Assembly (NCBI GenBank): GCA_014925825.1
Contig: JACGCK010000051.1
Location: 62,001-126,000 of the forward strand
Reading direction: 5' to 3'
DNA length: 64,000 bases
Source of the DNA: Pholiota molesta
Lineage: Eukaryota > Basidiomycota > Agaricomycetes > Agaricales > Strophariaceae
Below, piece by piece: positions 1-14,400 of the stretch. The number at the start of each line of letters is the position of its first letter. Within the stretch, counting starts at the first letter, position 1. The notes beneath the pieces were generated by a model that saw nothing but the letters and a program-made list of their open reading frames with translations, was not told the DNA's origin and did not search any database. Made by a program: the position numbers and the translations under genes.

Positions 1-1159
1 AATGACTAAATCTTGTAGAGTACTTGAGGCCCGTTGAATAGCTTTGCATAAGATGGCAGTTCTAGCTGGTCCCGTCGGGTTTATTTTGAGACTTCGGAGA
101 TGCGAAAAACATTTCTCGTCTGCTGCGCAATCCATGAACAGTCGGCTTGCTGTGGAACCGACCAACCCATCCGGCTGTGTAGTCCTGATAATGAGGTCGA
201 GCTCGCGAAACATGTGCGCCCCCTCACAAAGGAAGGCTTTCACTCTGGGGTCATCTGGCGCCGACGACCACCCATGCACCAATGTCCTGACTTTCAGCTG
301 TTCCAGAGCGAGCGATTTCGAAAGATGACAGAAGAGATCCGATAGCTGGCGGAGCCCCGAGAATATCAAGCTGAGTCTCTTTAGCTTTGGACTGATATTG
401 TTAATGAGAGGTGCCAACGCGTTAATGTCGGGTTTGCGACTGAATTGAGGCCCGAAGTATGATAATGGAACGGTGGAGATTTGGAGTGAAGTGAGATTTT
501 GGAAACAAGGATTTATTGCTGATATTTCTTGGAGGACCAGTACCTCTGCCCTGATAGAAAGGGATTGCAAGTTGGCACCAAAGGAGGACCAAACCGATGC
601 CAAATTGCGCATGAAAGTTGGGGGTAACCATACAGCATCGAGTCCGTTGTTGAAGCTTGTTGTTATTTCGAAAATGACCGTATCCCGGAGCTTCTTGATG
701 AATTTTATAATGGCTTTCAACGCGCGTGTATTGCGTTCTTTGAATGGAGAGTATCTTGAATACGAAACCCAATCAGTTATCCCTCCGATCATTCTACCCT
801 TGTTCTTTATGGTCTTCGCCAGAGAAGACCTAATGAATTTTGGATCGTAGATGAAGTCGACAATGAGGTGCTTGATCTTCCTCGCCACAAAAGGATCACT
901 GCAAAGAAAAAGAAATTAGTAAAGCTACTTCATCTTCAAAATGAAGATGATGGTAACGGTAGCCCTACCTTAATCTTGTCATTATTCGTGGCAGAACATG
1001 AAACTTTGGGTCCCATCCCATCCGGACTTGTCGGTAGCGGATATCCATGGCGAGGTGGAAGAACGAGCTGTTAATCGTACGAAGGTTTCCATATATGTCA
1101 TCATCAGGTATGAATTCAGCGATGTAATGCCATATCTCTGGTGGAATTTTAGCTGACAT
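1..1159 (-). CDS. F-box protein, family A copy 1 (3' part outside window)
   Basis: Exon 1 is 1159-969 and carries an N-terminal F-box-like segment (IPPEIWHYIAEFIPDDDIYG, then RTINSSFFHLAM). A 70-bp GT-AG intron (968-899) follows. Exon 2 runs open from 898 to the window edge, so the C-terminus is missing. Exon 2 is leucine-rich (NLASVWSSFGANLQSLSIRA; FCHLSKSLALEQL), as in F-box proteins with degenerate leucine-rich repeats. Such proteins usually act as substrate adaptors of SCF ubiquitin ligases; the substrate is unknown. It is a clear paralogue of the genes at 51509-53211 and 59541-61238, with the same first intron and the shared DPFVxxK junction. No stop or frameshift was found in the visible part. 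Confidence 0.75.
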
Positions 1160-1420
1160 GGCGGAAAAGGTGGAAGAGAGCGATCCCCATCCTCATACAA
1201 CGATACTTGCATGTGCGGGAATCACTGACAAAGCAAACATAACTCAAGTTGAACTCGGAGTAGGTATCGTCGACTAAGTAATTCGTGAGATTGCCTATTC
1301 ACAACCCCAAGATAAGGAATGCCTGAACATAAAAAATGACCGCCCAAACTGTGAGTATTCTATACGAGAGATATTACTCTCTAAACTACCGTCTAGTTTT
1401 GATTGGAATATTCAGAAAAA

Positions 1421-3850
1421 TCAGATCTCCTCAATCCGCATATCCTCGTCATCCGAGTCATCCGCTTTCGTCGTCAAATCTTTGGGTGCGCCCCCCATCT
1501 GCGTCTCAGGCTCTGTAGAGAGCTCTTCGAATTCGTCTTCGGCGCGCGTAATCTTGGGTTCGTCTCCATGTAGAAGTTGCACCAAGCGCTCAATGTGTTC
1601 CGAGATCTACATAAGGTGTAAAGTCAATATCGTCGTGAATAAATGGGCTGGACGGCGAACCTTATCAACGGTCTCGTGTTCATGCGTCGCGCGTATGATC
1701 TCGTAGACGCCGTGCTGGCGCTGGTACTCGCGGCCCCACCGGGTGTGGCACAGCAGCAACAGCGTCTCGACGTGCGTCAGCCGGATCTTCGGGTCGGGCT
1801 CGCGCTGCTTTGTCGATGGGAGGAACTGGAGCAGTTCCGGGACCTTCTCCTGGTCCTGGGAACATGGTCAATGAATCGACGACGGTGTGCGTGGGAGTGG
1901 ACGTACCTCCAAGTCCAATTCTTCGGGACCTGCGAGGGGCAGGAGGAGGTAAGGCAGCGCGTTTATTCCAGGAGCTGTGACCTTTGACGGAGGCACGGCG
2001 ACGAGGTCGGATTCTGGGCTGAGGATGGCTTTGTGGCCGGGTGCATGGAATGCGCAATTTCTTCATAATCATTAGCAATCATTGAGTTAGTAGGAGGAGA
2101 GAAATTTACTTGATGGCTGCGGCGACACCTCCGCGACGGATGGTGTCTTCGTGCTCTGTGAAAACCACGAGCTTGGCGAGAGGATACTCGATTATCGAAT
2201 CTTCCTTGAGGACATCTGTGGGCTGAGGTGATAGGAAGTGATTTCTCGCAACAGGCGACTAGACGACAGTAAATGAGCTGTGAAATGCTAGGAGGGAAAG
2301 ATAATTACCGCTGTCATGTTGGCGAATACACTCGCCAAGAAGTGGAGGCTGGCTTTTCGTGTCCTCTTCGACAGATCTCCAGACTCGACCACCTGCGCAC
2401 CTTCGACGAAAGCGTTGATGAGCAAGGGCAACGCGGGCACATCTCGGCTCTCGGCGCTTGGATATGGGACAGGTTCAGGACATGAACCGCAGCGCGATTC
2501 TATTGGATAAACGCCGTTCGAAAGCCGTGAATCTGGAATCACTTTGACTTTGAGGGTGAGCAAGGTCGAGCAGGCTGGGGTCGCCGCAGTTAGATTTGAA
2601 AGCAGCATCGACGATAGGTCGGCGAGGATCGAGTGGGGATTCTAGATATGTTGTTCATCAGCCAGATTGTAGAGAAAGATACTGTCCCATTTCAATTGAT
2701 TCAGCCGTCCCATGTCCCATGGGAAGTGTCTATGGCCGAAATCGATCACTTGTCCCATGTCCCAACAACAATGACCGAAATCTGGACAATGTCCCAGCTG
2801 AAATCCAAAAAAAAAAATTCGAAAAATTCGTCGGTACTTTGTACTTGCGCGAAGATTTTGGCCGAAATTTTGACCTAGTCCCTAGGCCCTCGTCATGGTG
2901 GCCGAAATCAAAATTTCGTCCACCGTGTCCCGTGTCCCACCCCCGTAGCATTTCGATCGGTTCAGCCGGGGGTGGGACATGGGACAAGGTGGCCAAATTT
3001 TATTTTTCGACCAGCTAGATAAGCACATTGGACGCCGCAGGAAATTCAGCCAAAAATTTCGGCCAAAACAACATGACGAGCGTTGTTGGGCGCAAAAAAA
3101 AATGAAAAAAGGATATCACTGGTGAAGAGAATTTTTCAAAACCGGCCATTCTCGGTGGGACACAGGACATACCATGAAATTCGGCCACTGCTGGAGAAAA
3201 TGGCTGTTTCTTTCAGAAACAGCCTATTTTGAACAAGTTCCAAGGCTGTTCCTGAAGTTTTTCAACAACCTATGCAACAAGTTCAAAATATACTGTTTCT
3301 GGGCTGTTTACATTGAACAATGATCATCTCCAGCAGTGGGCCAAAACCACTTGCTTTGGGACACGGGACGGCCGAATCATTCGAAATGGGACAGTAGATA
3401 TATACGCACTATAATGTAGGAAGTGATGAAGCTAAGAAACGCAGGCTCCGATAAAGGTGCTATCAGGAGCGGCGAGTCTGACAAATTTACGAGTGCTCGA
3501 AAAGCATCGTGCGATACACTCTTCGACAGACAATTAGATCGGGGCTGCGTTCTGAAAAATAATACACGCACCAGTTGATCCCGACACAGAAGTTTCAAAT
3601 CGCGGATTAGATCGCTCTCCTTTGGCTTTTCCAATCCGCCCGATGAGATGCCCGAGAAAAAGATGTCTCTGTGCGGCGCGCCTTTGACCGTTTGAGGCAG
3701 GAGATTTTCGAGGGCTAGTTGGCGGACCTGCGGGTTCCTATCCCGCAGAAAGGGGATGAGCTACGTTGGGCGCTGGTTGAGCATGGATCGCAAAAGGCAG
3801 CAGGAAGGGGCATCTAGAGACGGACTGACCTCGCGCAGCTGAGCGTCCAT
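1421..3850 (-). CDS. HGH1: HGH1-like armadillo protein (eEF2 folding chaperone)
   Basis: Eight exons: 3850-3830, 3760-3572, 3520-3410, 2641-2309, 2222-2110, 2060-1907, 1855-1661 and 1606-1421. They join to 1302 nt, 433 aa. Family signatures are LIPFLRDRNPQVRQLALENL near the N-terminus, HDAFRALVNLSD, MLLSNLTAATPAC, the DUF383/384-type stretch GGVAAAIKNCAFH with LPYLLLPLAGPEELD, and FLPSTKQREPDPKIR before a C-terminal helical repeat. Known Hgh1 is a cytosolic armadillo protein that helps eEF2 fold together with the TRiC chaperonin. The 51-bp intron 3571-3521 is a multiple of three and stop-free. The 768-bp intron 3409-2642 is enlarged by a MITE. An acidic tail ends the protein. It is divergent from SPT20. 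Confidence 0.9.
2682..3394. mobile_element. TA-target MITE inside an HGH1 intron (713 bp)
   Basis: The ends are inverted repeats of about 37 bp. The left end starts CTGTCCCATTTC and continues through a GCCGTCCC block. The right end is its near-perfect reverse complement, closing with GAAATGGGACAG. Both ends are flanked by TA (2680-2681 and 3395-3396), as expected for a Tc1/mariner-type target duplication. The inside has many copies of a TGTCCCATGTCCCA-like motif and no plausible transposase, so the element is non-autonomous. Removing it with one TA leaves a 53-bp intron, the normal size for this genome. Confidence 0.8.
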
Positions 3851-4026
3851 CGTGAAATATTTGTGGCACGTGATGTGCTAAACGCGAAGCTATATGGACT
3901 GCTTACGTGATCAATGCGCATTGTCCATTCCAGTGCGACTCGGAGCTGGCTTGTCCTGGAAGTGGCACAGGCTCTCCTCCTCCCGCTCCCGCTCCCGCCC
4001 CCATCCCCCGCCAGCCCATCCCAGCC

Positions 4027-6262
4027 ATGGCGGACTACAACAGGACGCGCTCCGTCGAGCAGCTGCTCGACAAAACCGAATCGCTGCCCCCCTCGTTCAC
4101 GGTCCACCTCCATCCGGAGCACTGGGTTCTGAACAACGGATCGAAATTCCTCTATCACAACCAGATTGCAGTACGTCCAGCGGATAATCGCAGCAGCTGA
4201 TATATGACAACATTCGCATGTAGTCCCTGTTGGATGACATACGCATGCATCGGATACCCGTGGACTTTTTGGACCTCTTCGACTCGGCGCGAGTGCCCTT
4301 TTACGAAGGTAGGCTCGGCCACTCCATCCAGGCAGATAAATACAATAACTGAGCTCTGTCATAGGATGCATGATTGTAGAGCTACTGGATTATCGCCCAC
4401 AAAGAAGCAAGGAGCCCCCGCCCAAAACACCTCAGAAAACGCGTGTTGTTCTGCACCCAAATTCCGAAACCCTGTGGGCAGATATATGCTCGCTAAATAA
4501 GCAGCATGGAGGAACATGGACGGACAAAGACGCGCTCGAAATAGAGGCCAAAGTGCTAGTCAGTTGTGCTATTTCTTTTCGCTCGGCTAGGGCTCACATT
4601 CATCGCAGCTTGCGACTTCTCCACCATTGTGCCTCGACCCTGATCCTCATTTGACCCGCGTTGTAAATCATGTCCTAAGGGTGTCAACACCGAGTGCGCC
4701 TCTCTCGCTGAAGCGTAAAGCTACTGCGATGGAGCCCGAGGAGGACGGCCCTGAAAAGGCCAGGAGAGAGCGCCTGCTGACGTTCATGGCACCACGGGAC
4801 AATCGCCTCCATGCTCCGAGGTATAAATTATATTTTATTTCTGACAGGATAAAGCTAATTCTACAATACAAAAGTTATCGGATATTGGATGCTATCGCTA
4901 CCAGCAAGGCTAAAACCTCTGCAACGCCTCCCGCGCCCAATCAATACATGAACAATTCTCAACCATCCCAACCAACCCCATCGCAATCACAACCTCCCAC
5001 CTCAACACCAACACCAGCTCCTTCCGTGCAACAATCTGCTTCTCCTTCAGACACATCCGACCGAAAACCGCCCAAGTCAAAAAAGGAAACACCGCAGATC
5101 CCTTTCAACAACGTTGCTTTCACGAGAGCAAACGGAACACATACTCCCGTTCCTGCTCAACCAACACATCAATTTGTCAATCAATATCCGCCTCCTACTC
5201 ACCAGACTGTTCCTTCCACCATGATGCAAGTTCCAGTCTACGCGAGTCTCGAGGATGCGAAAGAAGCTGACAAGCGGGCTCCTACTCCTCAACAACAACC
5301 CATTCAGCACCAACCGCAGCCTCAACAATTCCATATTACCCAACAACAACATTTCACTCAGCAATATCAGCTTCAGCAACAGAAACTCCAACAGCAGCAG
5401 CAACCACAACCGCAACAACAATCCCAGCAACCACAAATACAACCACAACCACAGCAGTTACAACCTCGGCCACAATCCCAACCCCAACACCCCCAGCCTC
5501 AACAACCCCAACAACTCACCCCACAGCAGCAAGCCGCCCAATACCAACAGGCGCAACAGCGGTTTACACAATCGCCGAAACCCCCAGCTCGCCCCCCATC
5601 CGTCGCCCAGTCCCATTCTCAACAACCCCCTGCCCAAGCCTACCCTCCCACCCCACAACAATTCCAATCCCCCTTACCCGGTGCGCAATTCCTCCAGCAG
5701 CCGCCAACATCTGCGCGACATCCTGCACAGAAGTCTGCGCTCGCGAACGGCGTCCAGCCACAGCCGCCACAGGCCCAGGCGCACGCACAGCAGCAAGGCG
5801 CCCAGCATGCGATGCTGCCGCCAAGCTCCAACGCCCACACGCAGCAGCAGCTGTATTCGCAGCACCTGCAGCAGTCCCAGCAGCAGCTCCAGCAGGCGAA
5901 CTCGCTGTTGCAGCAGCAGCAGCTCATGAAGAACGGCGGGCGCTCGACGCCGCAGATGACGCTGCAGCAGCAGCACGCGCACGCGCAGGCGGCGGCGGCG
6001 ACGCCGTCGCCGGCCCGCTCCAGCCCGATGGTGACGCACGCGCAGCTCGCGGCGCTCAACGCGCGCGCGTCGCCGATGCCCGCGAAGGCGCAGGTGCTGC
6101 CGCCGCCGGGCGCGGGGCAGGCGCCGTCGCCGCAGCTGCAGCATGCGCATGCCCAGCAGCAGGGGCAGCAGCCGCCGATGCGGTTCACGCCGTCGTACAA
6201 CCCGGCTGCGCTGCGCCCGCTCGTGCACCAGGGGCAGGGGCAGCTCATGGTCAACGTGCAGC

Positions 6263-6296
<34 letters not shown>

Positions 6297-7523
6297 ACAG
6301 CAGCAGCAGCAGGCCGCGAGCCCTCCGCACGTGAACGGCGCTGTGCACGGGACGCCGACGATGGCGGCGGCGTCGCCGCGGCTCGGCGTGAACGGGCGCC
6401 CGATGACGCCGGCGATGCAGGCGCAGTCGCCGCAGAAGCAGCAGGCGCTGCTGGGCGGGGGCATGCAGATGCAGATACCGATCCGGCGCGCGACGCCGGC
6501 GCAGATGCAGCAGGTGATGCAGGCGCAGGCGCAGGCTCAGGCGCAGGCGCAGGCTCAGGCGCAGGCGCAGGCTCAGGCGCACGCGCAGCAACTGCAGCAG
6601 CAACAGCAAATGCAGCAGCAACAGCAGGAGCAACAGCAACAGCAGCACCCGATGCAGAACGCGGCCGCACAGGCGCAGGCAGTTCAACAGCAGCAGCAGC
6701 TCCAGATGCAGGCCCAGCAGCAGGCCCAACAGCAAGCTCAAGCCCAAGCCCAAGCTCAAGCCCAAGCCCAACAGTCCCAACAAGCCCAGCACTCGCAGAC
6801 CCACACGCCGTCTCAGCAGCCCGCCCAGCTCCCCGCGCAGGCGCACTACGGGCAGATGTACCACCCGATGAACACGTACCCGCAGTTCCCGGTGACCTCC
6901 GCGAGCCCCGCGGCCGCGGCCGCGTTCTGGCGCCAGAACCCGAGCGGGGCCGGCGGGAACGGGCAGCAGGCGGCAAACGGCGGCGGCGGCGGCGGGGCGG
7001 GCGGGGGCATGCAGCATATGACGCCGCAGATGCAGCAGGTGCTGCACGCGCGGATGATGGCGCAGCAGGCGGCGCAAGCCCAGGCGCAGGCGCAGCAGGC
7101 TCAGGCGCAGGGCGGGGGCAGCAGAGCGCGCAACAGCAAGCACAGCAGCAGCAGCAACAACAACAAATGCAGATGCAGATGCAGCTCGGCGGCGGCGGCG
7201 GACAACAACAACAACAGCAGCAGCAGCACCTCAGCAGCCAGCAGGCGCAGCAGGCCGCGGCGATGCTCGCGCAGCAGCAGCACCAGATGCGGCTCGCGGG
7301 CGCGCCGGGCGCCGCGGCGCAGGCGCAGCTCAAGCTGCAGATGCTGCAGATGCAGATGCAGGCGCAGGCGGCGGCGCAGGTGCAGCAGGCGCAGGCACAG
7401 GCGCATATGGCGGCGCAGGCGCAGGGCGGGGCGCAGGGAGGGGCGGGGCCGGGGCAGCTCGCGGGGAAGGGGAAGGCGATGCCGAAGAAGGCGGGGAAGA
7501 AGACGGGGCCGGTGGGGCGGTAG
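4027..7523 (+). CDS. SPT20: SPT20-like SAGA complex subunit, glutamine-rich
   Basis: Exons are 4027-4170, 4224-4308, 4365-4558, 4609-4820 and 4875 onward. The first 210 residues form the Spt20 domain: SVEQLLDKTESLPPS, VHLHPEHWVLNN, SLLDDIRMHRIPVDFLDLFD, FYEGCMIVELLDYRP, TLWADICSLN, LCLDPDPHLTRVVNHVLR, then SYRILDAI after a stop-free 54-bp intron. SAGA is a nuclear coactivator and histone acetyltransferase complex. The remainder is a long Q/P/A-rich low-complexity tail. At the G run 7114-7118 the Q-rich reading moves by one base. Continuing unshifted gives an arginine/serine tail ending at 7716; shifting gives a Q-rich tail ending GKKTGPVGR at 7523. I take the shifted frame as ancestral. The start has the context CAGCCATGG. 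Confidence 0.85.
6259..6312 (+). repeat. CAG/CAA polyglutamine tract in SPT20
   Basis: Eighteen consecutive Gln codons, CAG mixed with CAA, inside the SPT20 coding region. Confidence 0.95.
6520..6588 (+). repeat. 18-bp tandem minisatellite (QAQAQA codons) in SPT20
   Basis: The unit CAGGCGCAGGCGCAGGCT is repeated about 3.5 times head to tail and encodes alternating Gln and Ala. It keeps frame because the unit is a multiple of three. Confidence 0.9.
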
Positions 7524-8125
7524 TGTTAGTGGTGGCGAGCGGCGGGCGGGTGCGTGTTGGAGTTGTGTGTCTGTTTGGTCTTTCGCTTGCGCTGGGATAA
7601 TTATGATATTCGATGCGAAGGACTTCTGTTGGGGATGGCGTCGAGGTGGACAGTGGATGGGAGCAGGGGTTGAAGAGGACGATATTGCATTTGACGGTGC
7701 TCAAATAGATGCATGAAGAGTTTTATCTTATTTATTTCTTTGCGGCTCGCGTGTTGTATTATTACTCTACTTATACCTTTCTTGCCTACTTTATTTTAGT
7801 GGTAATCAGATCTCGATTGATTGTCCTCAGAGTAACTTTCGTCGGATCATCTCGTCGGAACCGCGAGCACTGCGGTTTGACTCTTTACGCAGTGTGCATT
7901 CCTCATTTCAGATGACGTGGAGAAGGATTGCTGAAATGTCATCATAGGTAATATTCAAGCCTCCACGTAGGACATTTATAATTATCCCGTTCTAACATGG
8001 AGAGTTCTCGAAAGGGCTGTTCTGAAATGATAATCCAGTGGTTTAAAGTGCAATATAATACGTACAAGGGGATGGGGATATATGACGGGACAAACAAATT
8101 ACAAACCAGTGGGTAAAAAGGATCC
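7524..8125. other. Convergent intergenic region between SPT20 and SEC72
   Basis: 3' flank of both genes. No gene, tRNA or repeat was recognised. Confidence 0.6.
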
Positions 8126-9000
8126 TCATGACGCTGCGACCTCCGATTTTTCTTTCTTGGCTTCCAGTCTCTTTTCTTCGATCTTCTTTTCTACGCGCTC
8201 GATGTCGGAAAGAAAAGTTGTAAGCTCCTGCATTGAAAAAATTGTCAGGAAATGATCAGAAATAACGCAGCGAACAGACGAACAGTGCTTGTTGGTTCGA
8301 AGTCGAGGCCGAGTCGGACGGCGTCAGCAGCTTCGCGGTAGCGCCCAAGACCGAGGAGGGCCTTGGCCTTGCGGAAGTGGCCCTTGCTCCAATTGCGGCG
8401 GATGGCGATGACGGTTTCGGCATCTGCGAGGGCGGAGATGTAGTCGTGCAGATCGAAGTAGGCAGCCGAGCGGTTGGAGATGGCGGTGGAGAGCTCTTCG
8501 CGCATGAACTGGTTGGCCTCCCAGGGCGGGCGCTGCACGGCGAGCTGGGCGGCGTTGGTATACCGCGCGATGGCCTGCTGCGTCTGGCCGGCCTTGAACA
8601 GTGTCTGGTGCATATGTGTCAGCAGAGGGAATGCGCAAAGATCGCGGAGGGCTTAGCGCACGTTGCCCTCGTCCTTGGTCGTCTGGACGATCTTGGTGAG
8701 GTTCTGGGAGATGACGTTGCTCGGGGGCGGGCAGAGGAGGTTGGGGTTGGCGACGAGGATGCGCGCGAGGCGGTTGGTGTTGAGGAAGTCGACGCCGCAG
8801 TCGTCGCATTTTTCGAGCTTGTGCTGGGCGCAGAGGGCGATGGTGGCGTCGGCGCCGAGGACTAGGGGGCTCGGGGCGAAGTCCTGGTCGATGAGGGCCT
8901 GGAGGGCGGGGTCTGGTGCGGGGATCTGGGGCTGCTGCTGGGGCGGGCCATGGGAGTGGGAGTGCTCCTCGCCGGGGGCATGGGTGTGCGAGTGGGACAT
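8126..9000 (-). CDS. SEC72: SEC72-like TPR protein (Sec62/63 translocon subunit)
   Basis: Exons are 9000-8662, 8604-8284 and 8227-8126, giving 253 aa. The N-terminus is His-rich (MSHSHTHAPGEEHSHSHG) and is followed by a C/H cluster (CAQHKLEKCDDCGVDF) that could bind a metal. Then comes LLCPPPSNVISQNLTKI and a TPR region: GNTLFKAGQTQQAIARYTNA, RPPWEANQFMREELSTAISN, AIRRNWSKGHFRKAKALLGL. The tail is a charged helix. In yeast, Sec72 is a cytosolic subunit of the Sec62/63 complex for post-translational import into the ER. The start at 9000 was chosen for its strong context CCACCATGTCC; upstream in-frame ATGs exist. It is divergent from the helicase gene, with 230 bp between starts. Confidence 0.8.
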
Positions 9001-9230
9001 GGTGGTGGGCGCTGCCACGTCTGGCGGCGCGGCCATGACGCGCAAGTCACCGCCACCGCGTGACCCTGCGACGCGCTGACTCATCGCGTGGGGCAATGCG
9101 CCCAGAATTTTTTTACAGCGGGCAGCTCTTTGACTCTCCCCACCATCATCTTAGAACACCTTTCTCTTTCCTGTCTTTTCACGAAAGAACTCCCAAAATC
9201 ACCCACAGAACAATTACTGCTTCGCTTAAT

Positions 9231-11340
<2,110 letters not shown>

Positions 11341-13137
11341 ACGATACGTGCTACCATTACCTACACCAGCACGGACACCACTTAACTGCGGTCGCGTCCG
11401 TTGCTCTATGCTTTCCCTTTTCGCTTCTGCCCACCTCGTCTCGTCTTCTCCACACCACACACAGAAACAGAAACGCACCCATAAAAACCCCTCAAAAAAT
11501 GGATCCTTGCCTGCCTCCTTCCGCCTTCCTCTTCTTTCCGCCGCCTTCCTCTTCTTTCCGCCGCCATCAACTCTCGACTATCCGACCTAGATCCTATAAC
11601 GTAACGACCACGGCGCAAATGGCGGTTGACCGTCGGCTGCGCTGACGACTATATGTGCTGCTCCTAATGACCTTTATATTCATCGACCTATTGCTCCCCT
11701 TCATGCATAATCACGCGTTGGGCACCCTCTGCGCGCACCGTCCGACCTATTCTGGACAACCACCGCGCATACACCCACCCACCGCCTGTCTTTTCCCCTC
11801 CATTTCTTTTCTCACTGATAGAGCGACTACTTTGTCCCACCTGTATGAATCTAGAATGTATGATGTATGCCGCACGCCCCCTCCAGGACGATGAACCCTA
11901 ATACCGCCCGCGATATGGCTCTCCAACACTAATGACACCCACACCCCACCCCCCGCCTGCGCTATCCTCCCTATGTGTTTATTGTTTTCGTCGTCGTCTC
12001 GGTTTCGGCTCATGGTTTTTCGGATAAACCGCCCTGGTTGTTTTCTGCTTTCGTATCCACCACCACCACCGCACATCCATCCATCCATCCATCTCAGTGC
12101 ATGCATGCATTATCGCACCCTACACGTTTTTCCCGCATCGACCACACGCCGCCTGCACGATTTTATCATACAGTCATACATTTTATGCATCACACGCGAT
12201 GCATACGCATACATACGAGCCGGCCATACAGATTAGACGCGGGCGCACTCACTGTTTAGACCACCCCATACCTTAATTTGGTTGGCCCGCAACGCAATGC
12301 CTCTATCACTATTTTTTTCTTTCTCCTTTTCAGTACACCACCACCCCGCATGGACGAGCAATTAATGCATGAGCATCATATCATCAATTTTCATCATCCT
12401 TATTCCCCCATACATTCAAGTGTTCGTCATTGTCATTGATTGTTGTCTGCAGCATGTTTCCCCCGTTTTCTTGTCCGTTTGCGTTATTTCTGTATTCGTT
12501 TTTTGGGCGCCATGAGCGTTGCCCACGCTCGATCCTATCCGACATAGCGCTAAGACTTGATACCCCTTTGACTTGTTGCACTTTTCTTTCCACTTCCATC
12601 TTCCCATTTGTTTTTTTCTTTCTATATGATATGATGTGCAGCACATGCCATCAGGACGATTGTATGATTTAGGTCCCCTTTTCATGGCTTTGTTACTCGA
12701 GATTTGATGACATCCCCCTCCCCCCACCCACCACCTACTTTCGACCTTCGACCTTCGCGTTTCCTGCATTCGCAGTCCTATCCCGCGCCAGCACATGGAC
12801 GTTCGCGGGTTTTTGTAGATGTAGTTTTAACCCCCTTCGACGACGTCTCGTTTTTTCGGCTGGGATGCAGCTGCCGCTGGATGTTCGTTTGCACTTGTGT
12901 GTGTTTTTTTGTTTTAGTTAGTTAGTTAGTTTAGTTTATAGTACCGTAGGCGCCCTGTTTTGTGTTTGATATTGATCATCTATATATTCTGTTTCTGTGT
13001 ACAAAATGTTTTTTGGTGTGTGTGAAGAGACGTGGCTGGTGGGTGTGTGCAGAGGTGGCACGAGAAGACGTCTTGACTGACGGAAGTAAGTAATGTTATA
13101 TCCGATTAAGAATAATTAGATAACGCAGAACGCTATC
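11341..13137. other. DED1 3' flank and long pyrimidine-rich intergenic region
   Basis: About 1.8 kb rich in C/T runs, with short direct repeats (for example CATCCATCCATCC near 12075 and GTTAGTTAGTTAGT near 12920). No coding region could be supported. The proximal part is probably the DED1 3' UTR. Confidence 0.5.
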
Positions 13138-13211
13138 GGCCGACTAGCTCAGCTGGTTAGAGCGTCGTGCTAATAACGCGAAGGTCTTGGGTTCGATCCC
13201 CACGTTGGCCA
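13138..13211 (+). tRNA. tRNA-Ile (anticodon AAT), intronless
   Basis: The 7-bp acceptor stem GGCCGAC pairs with GTTGGCC (one G-T wobble) and is followed by discriminator A. The D arm is CTAGCTCAGCTGGTTAGAG. The anticodon loop CTAATAA carries AAT. The T arm GGGTTCGATCCC forms a perfect stem. The A-box-like and B-box (GGTTCGATCC) internal promoters are intact. No intron is present. Confidence 0.93.
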
Positions 13212-14393
13212 ATCCCTGTGTTGATCCTCAAAGATCATTTTTTCTCCATTTTTTGTTCTGTTTCGAATCTTTTCGATGTGAACAGCAATTTTGGGGGTGT
13301 TTGAACTTTGGCAACTTTGGCCAAGTCGCATACATATCATCCGGGATCCACTTTTCGAAAAATGTTCCTTGGACCCTCGCGTGTTGGCTGAACTTTTTCC
13401 GCTCTCGAAATTATCTGAGAACTTCTGCAGTCGTTGATGAATCGGTGAAGGGTCACGGTTACCACTTTCTCAATGCATTAGATTCCGACAAATCTATGGA
13501 TAGCTAAGGTTACTTAAGTACTGTCAATGGGAGTAAGTAGGTACGTGCTTTATACAAATTAGACACGCCAAATGCTGGAGTTACTCATGGAATGCTGCGA
13601 GCGCGCGTACAATGCACCACAGCCGCGCAGCCAACTACTTGTTCTGTTCTTCCATTTTTATTGTATTTTACGTTTCGTGGAGCATAGATTACTTGCAGTA
13701 TATAAAGAGTATCCTAGCTCGAATGTACGTAGATAGCTATCAGTCATTGCATTTCATGGCGCATGGTTTACAGTATCTAAAGAGTATCCTAGCGATGTAT
13801 TAGATAGTCACCAGTCTGCCTCACGAGCTCACCGTCGAGTCACCGAGCTCATACGCGAATCCATTTTTTTGCTCTGATTTCTCAAGCGCATTGATTGCGC
13901 GGATATTTTCCGGGCGCTTATGTCAACACCAAATGCATCTAGCCTTAGACTCGAACTCCAGACCATGATGTGGACGCTTGTGGACGAATATGGCTTGTAG
14001 CCAGTAGCGTACACAGGGCGATCACAGTAACAGCTCTGGAAAAAAAGGTTTGTCATTTCGTATTACTACACTACCCAGAACTCGGTTTGTTACCCATGCA
14101 TGGAGACTGTCGAGGCTAAAACGCATCACATATGCACCCTATTCCACAGTTCTTCCCAGCCGAATATATTCGCCGCGATTCGCGTCTCTGCAAGTTCTAA
14201 TTTCGTCGCAGGTGACAGCAGAAATAGATTATGTATATGATCAATGTCAGTCAAGGATGTCCTTCCGTGGAATACATCATCTTAGGTGTTCATGATTTTT
14301 AATCGCATGTTCACACCCGTGTGTAACAACCACCCCCGATAAGCCCCGTAAGCAGAAAGAGCGTATGGGTGGTGGCGTTGCCGAGGCGGGATG
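13212..14393. other. Intergenic region with a short tandem duplication
   Basis: No gene is supported. A segment containing AAAGAGTATCCTAGC occurs twice, at about 13695-13719 and 13770-13793, about 75 bp apart, suggesting a local duplication. Confidence 0.45.
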
Positions 14394-14400
14394 TATAAAA
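14394..14400 (+). promoter_or_regulatory. TATA box of the dienelactone-hydrolase gene
   Basis: TATAAAA lies about 97 bp upstream of the ATG at 14497, with a C/T- and CCA-rich leader between. Confidence 0.6.

Noticed and set aside
5640..7143. Long minus-strand open frames (274, 489 and 360 codons) opposite the SPT20 tail
   Set aside because: They are Cys-, Leu/Arg- or Ala/Pro-monotonous translations of the antisense of CAG/GCG repeats; no independent gene features.
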